Shown here piece after piece: positions 33,560 through 37,585 of a stretch of DNA of 37,585 nt. The translations under genes were made by a program, and so were the position numbers. The notes below the pieces were generated by a model. That model searched no databases. It had not been told where the DNA came from and saw only the letters and a list, made by a program, of their open reading frames with translations. Location: NCBI GenBank assembly GCA_003584875.1, contig QVQD01000198.1:1-37585 (forward strand), given 5' to 3'. This DNA is from Methylococcales bacterium. GTDB taxonomy: Bacteria > Pseudomonadota > Gammaproteobacteria > Methylococcales > Methylomonadaceae. Within the stretch, counting starts at the first letter, position 1; each line of letters begins with the position of its first letter.

Positions 33560-34213
33560 TTATTGAGTAATAACTTCAGTGCCTTTACCAATTAAAACGA
33601 TGTCAGCGGGTCTCATAGCAAATAAACCGACAGTGACTACACCGGTAATATTATTGATGATTTGTTCTAATTCAATTGGATTAAGAATGTTGAGGTTATG
33701 GACATCGAGTATCACGTTATGATTATCAGTGATACAGTTTTCGCGCCATACTGGTTGGCCGCCTAATTTAACGAGCTCTCTAGCGACGTAACTTCTTGCC
33801 ATAGGAATCACTTCAACAGGCAAAGGAAATTTGCCCAGAACATCAACGCATTTGCTTTCATCGACGATACAAACAAACTTTTTGCTAGCTGCAGCAATGA
33901 TTTTTTCGCGAGTTAAGGCACCGCCGCCGCCTTTAATCAGATGCTTATGAGGGCTGACTTCATCAGCGCCATCAACATACACATCAAGTGTTCCGACTGC
34001 ATTTAAGTCAAAAACAGGGATGCCAACTTTCTTTAAATGAGCAGTACTGACTTCAGAGCTAGACACTGCGCCTTCGATATCGCCCTTAATGTCGCCTAAA
34101 TAATCAATAAAATGTTTGACGGTAGAGCCTGTGCCTACGCCAACGATGGCGACATCTTTAATATAGTGTATGGCTGCTTGTGCCACTTTTTGTTTTAATT
34201 CATCTTGAGTCAT
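33560..34213 (-). CDS. rpiA: Ribose-5-phosphate isomerase A
   Basis: A 217-residue cytoplasmic enzyme that interconverts ribose 5-phosphate and ribulose 5-phosphate in the pentose phosphate pathway. All family motifs are present: [14 protein letters not shown] (phosphate loop), [21 protein letters not shown] (catalytic Asp pair), [13 protein letters not shown] with the catalytic Lys, and [16 protein letters not shown]. Length matches E. coli RpiA (219). It is single and divergent from comEC. In ribulose-monophosphate methylotrophs it would feed formaldehyde fixation, but that context is not seen here. Confidence 0.97.
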   Translation of the reverse strand: MTQDELKQKVAQAAIHYIKDVAIVGVGTGSTVKHFIDYLGDIKGDIEGAVSSSEVSTAHLKKVGIPVFDLNAVGTLDVYVDGADEVSPHKHLIKGGGGALTREKIIAAASKKFVCIVDESKCVDVLGKFPLPVEVIPMARSYVARELVKLGGQPVWRENCITDNHNVILDVHNLNILNPIELEQIINNITGVVTVGLFAMRPADIVLIGKGTEVITQ

Positions 34214-34313
34214 GGAAGCTTCCTGTTAAAAGTAATCGGTGTGCGATAATACCTCAGAATGGCGCGGAGTTCAGCCGTTTTTTAAATTTCCCTGTAAGAA
34301 AGCTCATTTGTCA

Positions 34314-34344
34314 TGTAGGTCGGGTTAGCGTAGCGTAACCCGAC
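34314..34344 (+). repeat. Palindromic repeat, family 3, short form
   Basis: GTCGGGTTA-GCGTAGC-GTAACCCGAC hairpin with the GTAGGTCGGGTT outer sequence on the left only. It sits in the 211-base divergent gap between rpiA and comEC, where it may affect either promoter. Confidence 0.75.
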
Positions 34345-34424
34345 AAGGTATCAATACTTAGGTTGAAAAAGATCTAATCCATCCAACAGACGTTTTTTAG
34401 TTTGACCTAACACCGAGGCATTAA

Positions 34425-36692
34425 ATGCTGGTATCTGTACTGTTATTTCTTATCGGGCTACTTGCTGTCCAGCAATTTCAGGTATTGCCCAGCAATCTTT
34501 GGCTAATAATGGTTAGCTTCTCTGCTTTGGTTTTAGCAAGCTTACGGCACTGGCGCTTATTGTTCTTAGTGATGGGCGTGTTGTGGGCAGTCGTTTTTGC
34601 CATGCTGCGTTCAGCAAATCAATTACCAGAAGCTCAAGAAGGCGTCGATATCGCTGTGAGTGGTTATGTGGCGGATTTGCCAGAGCAAGATGAGCGGCGT
34701 ACTCGCTTTGATTTTATTGTGCCATCTTCTGCGCAAAAAATACCAAAATTATTAAGATTAAATTGGTATTTTCCAGAGCAGCCTATTAAGGCCGGACAGC
34801 AGTGGTCATTTACCGTTAAGTTAAAACGACCTCATGGTAGTTTTAATCCAGGTGGCTTTGATTATGAACGTTGGCTATTTACTGAAGGTATTGCGGCCAC
34901 TGGATATATTCGCCCCAGTCCTAAGCCTGTATTACTAGGCGAGGCTTCAGCGTGGATGCATATATCTTTATGGCGACAAATAATTACTGATCGCTTATCA
35001 GAAGTGGCTAGTGATTGTACTCATTTAGGTTTGATTAAAGCGCTCACCATAGGCGATGGTAGTGGCATTTCTCAGCATGAATGGACAGTGTTTCGAATAA
35101 CGGGTACAACCCATCTCGTGGTTATATCAGGTTCACATGTAGGTTTGATAGCTGGATTGGTCTATGTTTTAGTATTAAAGCTTTGGGCTAGGCTAGGTTT
35201 TTTAATGTATTCACCACAACGGATTGCAGCGCTTGCTGCGATGTTGACGGCCGTTTTTTATGCTGGATTAGCCGGTTTTTCGGTGCCGACTCAGCGTTCA
35301 GTAATTATGCTAACCGTGGTGATGTTGGCTATTAGTTTTCAGCGCAATACTAGGCCTTTTAATACTTTAGCCGTAGCATTATTGTTAGTGTTAATTATTG
35401 ATCCTTTGGCCGCTTTGTCGGCGGGCTTTTGGTTATCCTTTTTAGCTGTTAGTTTAATTATTTATACTATTTCCGCTCGCTTAGGCTCGTTCGGTTATGT
35501 GTTAGAAGTCATTAAGATTAATTGGGCGACTTCCGTGGGTTTAGCGCCGTTGTTATTATTCTTCTTTCAACAAGTGTCATTGATTTCGCCGTTGGCCAAT
35601 TTTATAGCGGTACCAGTTATCAGCGTATTAGTGGTGCCGGTGGCCTTAATCGGAGTTTTGTTAATGTTTTCGGTACCGGTCATTGCTCATGGCTTATTTG
35701 TTGTCATTGATGGTGTTTTACAAGGATTGTGGTGGCTGTTGTCGATGCTGGCAGAGTTGCCGCTCGCCTCTATTAATCATGCGCAGCCCTCTGTCTGGGC
35801 TTTAGTATTTGCAGTGCCAGGTATTTTATTAATGTTAGCGCCTGCGGGTATGCCAGCACGATGGCTAAGTATGGTTATGTTTCTACCCTTAATTTTTACT
35901 GCACCTGTCTTGCCAGTGTTGGGCGCGATTAAGTTGACGGTACTGGATGTAGGGCAGGGTTTGTCGGTGGTGGTGCAAACTACTCATCATAATTTGGTTT
36001 ATGATACTGGCGCAAAATTTTCCGCAGAAAGTGACATGGGTCAGAGTGCCATCCTGCCGTTTTTACGGCAACAAGGTATCGATCACTTAGATACTTTGAT
36101 TGTCAGTCATGGTGATAACGATCATATAGGTGGAGCAGAATCATTGTTGCGTAATATGCCTACTCAGCAAATATTGACCAGTGCCACTCAGCAATTAAGC
36201 ACACATGCACCTGAGACTTGTCTGGCAGGACAAACTTGGATCTGGGATGATGTCAGCTTTACGATGTTATCGCCTCAGCAAAGCTTTGTTTCAGATAACG
36301 ATAATTCTTGTGTGCTAAGGGTTCAATCGAAACAGGGATCAGTGTTATTAGTCAGTGATATAGAGACTGCTGCAGAATCTTGGTTGGTAGAGACTTATGG
36401 ACATGCTTTAAAGTCTGATATTTTGCTGGCCCCGCATCACGGTAGTAAAACCTCTTCTACGCTCAGTTTTTTAGAGACAGTCAATCCTAAGTATGTATTA
36501 ATCTCAGCGGGCTATAAAAATCAATTTGGTCATCCGCATCCGCTTAGCCTGCAACGTTATCAGCAAATGGGTGCTCTATGCTGGAATACAGCAGATAGAG
36601 GTGCTCTTATGTTAAGTGAAAAGGCAAATGACTGGGATGTTCATTCATGGCGTGATGAAAACGCTAAATATTGGAATAATCGGCATAAGTGA
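34425..36692 (+). CDS. comEC: DNA uptake channel protein ComEC/Rec2
   Basis: A 755-residue inner-membrane protein for transport of single-stranded DNA in natural transformation. The N-terminal DUF4131 region with a first helix pair (LVSVLLFLIGLLAVQQF) and OB-like fold (GQQWSFTVKLKRPHGSFNPGGFDYERWLF) is followed by the competence domain. There GTTHLVVISGSHVGLIAGLVY, AGLAGFSVPTQRSVIML and LSAGFWLSFLAVSLIIY are classic. The C-terminal metallo-beta-lactamase domain has LTVLDVGQGLSVVVQT, LIVSHGDNDHIGGAESLL, LLVSDIETAAE and LLAPHHGSKTSST with its metal ligands intact. All three parts are present, so the gene looks functional. The ATG has GAGG upstream. The next gene begins 41 bases after the stop. 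Confidence 0.96.
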   Translation: MLVSVLLFLIGLLAVQQFQVLPSNLWLIMVSFSALVLASLRHWRLLFLVMGVLWAVVFAMLRSANQLPEAQEGVDIAVSGYVADLPEQDERRTRFDFIVPSSAQKIPKLLRLNWYFPEQPIKAGQQWSFTVKLKRPHGSFNPGGFDYERWLFTEGIAATGYIRPSPKPVLLGEASAWMHISLWRQIITDRLSEVASDCTHLGLIKALTIGDGSGISQHEWTVFRITGTTHLVVISGSHVGLIAGLVYVLVLKLWARLGFLMYSPQRIAALAAMLTAVFYAGLAGFSVPTQRSVIMLTVVMLAISFQRNTRPFNTLAVALLLVLIIDPLAALSAGFWLSFLAVSLIIYTISARLGSFGYVLEVIKINWATSVGLAPLLLFFFQQVSLISPLANFIAVPVISVLVVPVALIGVLLMFSVPVIAHGLFVVIDGVLQGLWWLLSMLAELPLASINHAQPSVWALVFAVPGILLMLAPAGMPARWLSMVMFLPLIFTAPVLPVLGAIKLTVLDVGQGLSVVVQTTHHNLVYDTGAKFSAESDMGQSAILPFLRQQGIDHLDTLIVSHGDNDHIGGAESLLRNMPTQQILTSATQQLSTHAPETCLAGQTWIWDDVSFTMLSPQQSFVSDNDNSCVLRVQSKQGSVLLVSDIETAAESWLVETYGHALKSDILLAPHHGSKTSSTLSFLETVNPKYVLISAGYKNQFGHPHPLSLQRYQQMGALCWNTADRGALMLSEKANDWDVHSWRDENAKYWNNRHK

Positions 36693-36733
36693 AAGATAAT
36701 GTTTGTTTTTTGATTTTATCTAAAGGCGATGAG

Positions 36734-37432
36734 ATGGCTCAATTTACAGTGACTGGTGATGTAGATCCTTTTTTGCATATTAGTCTGTTGCGTGGGGAAA
36801 CAATTTATTGCGAATCAAACGCGATGGTGATGATGGAAAGCGCCTTAGAGCTAAAAGGCAAAATGACTGGCGGTTTAGGTAGTGCTTTAATGCGCCGTTT
36901 TGCTAATGGGGAATCTTTCTTTCAAGAGCATATAGAAGCAACCAGAGGTGATGGCGATTGTTTATTGTCGCCCACTTTGCCGGGTGCTATACAAGTTTTA
37001 GATGTCGGTGCTATCAGCTATAAAATTACTGATGGTGCTTTTGTGGCTGCCGAAAGTGGTGTGAGTTTAAATGTGCGTTCACAAAACTTAGGTTCAGCCA
37101 TGTTTGGACAAACAGGCGGATTCTTTATATGTGAAGCCAGTGGTGTTGGAAAATTAGCCGTATCGGGTTTTGGTTCTAGTTTTGTCTTAGATGTAGAACC
37201 GGGTAAAGACATCATTATTGATAATGCCCATGTGGTCGCTTGGGATAGCTCTTTGCATCATGAAATCTCGGTTGCAACACAGCAGTCGAGTGGCTTGTTA
37301 GGGCAGTTGGTGAACAGCGTCACCAGTGGTGAAGGCATGGTGTTAAAGTTTTCAGGTAGAGGCAAGGTGGTGATTTGTTCTCGTAATCGAGAGAATTTTA
37401 TCGCTTGGTTACTTAAAGGAATGCCAGGGTAA
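36734..37432 (+). CDS. AIM24 / TIGR00266 family protein
   Basis: A 232-residue cytoplasmic protein of the widely conserved, functionally undefined AIM24 (TIGR00266) family, predicted to form a double beta-barrel. Family features: LRGETIYCESNAMVMMESALELKGKMTGGLGSALMRRFANGESFF near the start, LSPTLPGAIQVLDV, FFICEASGVGKLAVSGFGSSFVLDVEPGKDIIIDNAHVVAWD in the centre, and VTSGEGMVLKFSGRGKVVICSRN at the end. The track starts at a GTG overlapping the comEC stop; the ATG at 36734, preceded by AAAGGCGATGAG, gives the usual MAQFTVTGD start and is preferred. It probably shares a transcript with comEC. No function can be assigned from sequence. Confidence 0.9.
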   Translation: MAQFTVTGDVDPFLHISLLRGETIYCESNAMVMMESALELKGKMTGGLGSALMRRFANGESFFQEHIEATRGDGDCLLSPTLPGAIQVLDVGAISYKITDGAFVAAESGVSLNVRSQNLGSAMFGQTGGFFICEASGVGKLAVSGFGSSFVLDVEPGKDIIIDNAHVVAWDSSLHHEISVATQQSSGLLGQLVNSVTSGEGMVLKFSGRGKVVICSRNRENFIAWLLKGMPG

Positions 37433-37443
37433 TTCGATAGTAA

Positions 37444-37544
37444 TGTAGGTCGGGTTGGCGATCTCATTATTTGTCTTTTTTATAAACCATTGAATGGCTG
37501 CGTAACATCGGTTAGTAGTTAATTTTGTCGGGTTACGCTATCGA
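37444..37544 (+). repeat. Palindromic repeat, family 3, diverged copy
   Basis: Left arm TGTAGGTCGGGTTGGCG and inner right arm GTCGGGTTACGCTA with about 65 bases between. The outer right arm is lost. It takes up most of the final 153 bases, where no other feature is visible before the window ends. Confidence 0.65.
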
Positions 37545-37585
37545 GACTGTGAAAGTATTCTTTTTATGTCCCACTCTTTAGCCAT

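Overview
The window looks like chromosomal DNA from an AT-rich gammaproteobacterium. Diderm features include Gsp secretion genes, a lipoprotein with a lipobox, and MsrPQ. The dense small palindromic repeats and the copper proteins make me think of a Methylococcales-type methylotroph, but no methane or methanol oxidation gene is present, so that is only a guess. I see no rRNA, tRNA, CRISPR array, transposase or phage gene.

Layout. (1) 1-1212: interspersed inverted repeats around one hypothetical lipoprotein gene. (2) 1213-8674, minus strand: a signalling block. It holds a complete stressosome-type operon, read rsbR -> rsbS -> rsbT-rsbX fusion -> hybrid histidine kinase, plus a separate REC-PAS-HK-REC kinase upstream. 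RsbR carries a globin sensor domain with a visible proximal His. (3) 9091-15287: a blue-light block. On the minus strand are a short LOV protein and a pseudo-receiver-BLUF protein. On the plus strand are a small secreted Cys/Trp-repeat protein and a tightly packed five-gene set: SRPBCC, second short LOV, fatty acid hydroxylase/sterol desaturase family, msrP, msrQ. (4) 15591-17753: an SDR (YeeZ-like) gene and a zinc alcohol dehydrogenase gene, separated by repeats. (5) 18485-29383, minus strand: a type II secretion operon, gspE-F-G-(484 bp repeat-filled gap)-H-I-J-K-L-M-N-D. (6) 29874-32239, minus strand: a membrane-anchored cupredoxin and a two-domain multicopper oxidase, translationally coupled. 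(7) 32650-33248: a Phd/YefM plus RelE/ParE toxin-antitoxin pair. (8) 33560-37432: rpiA, divergent comEC, and an AIM24/TIGR00266 family gene.

How the parts may work together. Regions 2 and 3 place a haem-globin stressosome, two flavin LOV proteins and one BLUF protein within about 15 kb. The second LOV gene sits inside an operon that ends in the periplasmic methionine-sulfoxide repair system MsrPQ. A reasonable reading is a light/oxygen stress-sensing region whose outputs include phosphorelay signalling and envelope repair. The co-location is seen directly; the functional link is inference.

The most unusual architectures are the RsbT-RsbX fusion, an RsbS-like protein with Leu where the phospho-Ser should be, a hybrid kinase with a possible degenerate RsbT-like N-terminus, a BLUF protein behind a receiver that has lost its Asp, and a LOV gene embedded in an msrPQ operon. 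At least three or four families of palindromic repeats fill nearly every intergenic region. One well-defined element with terminal inverted repeats splits the T2SS operon between gspG and gspH.
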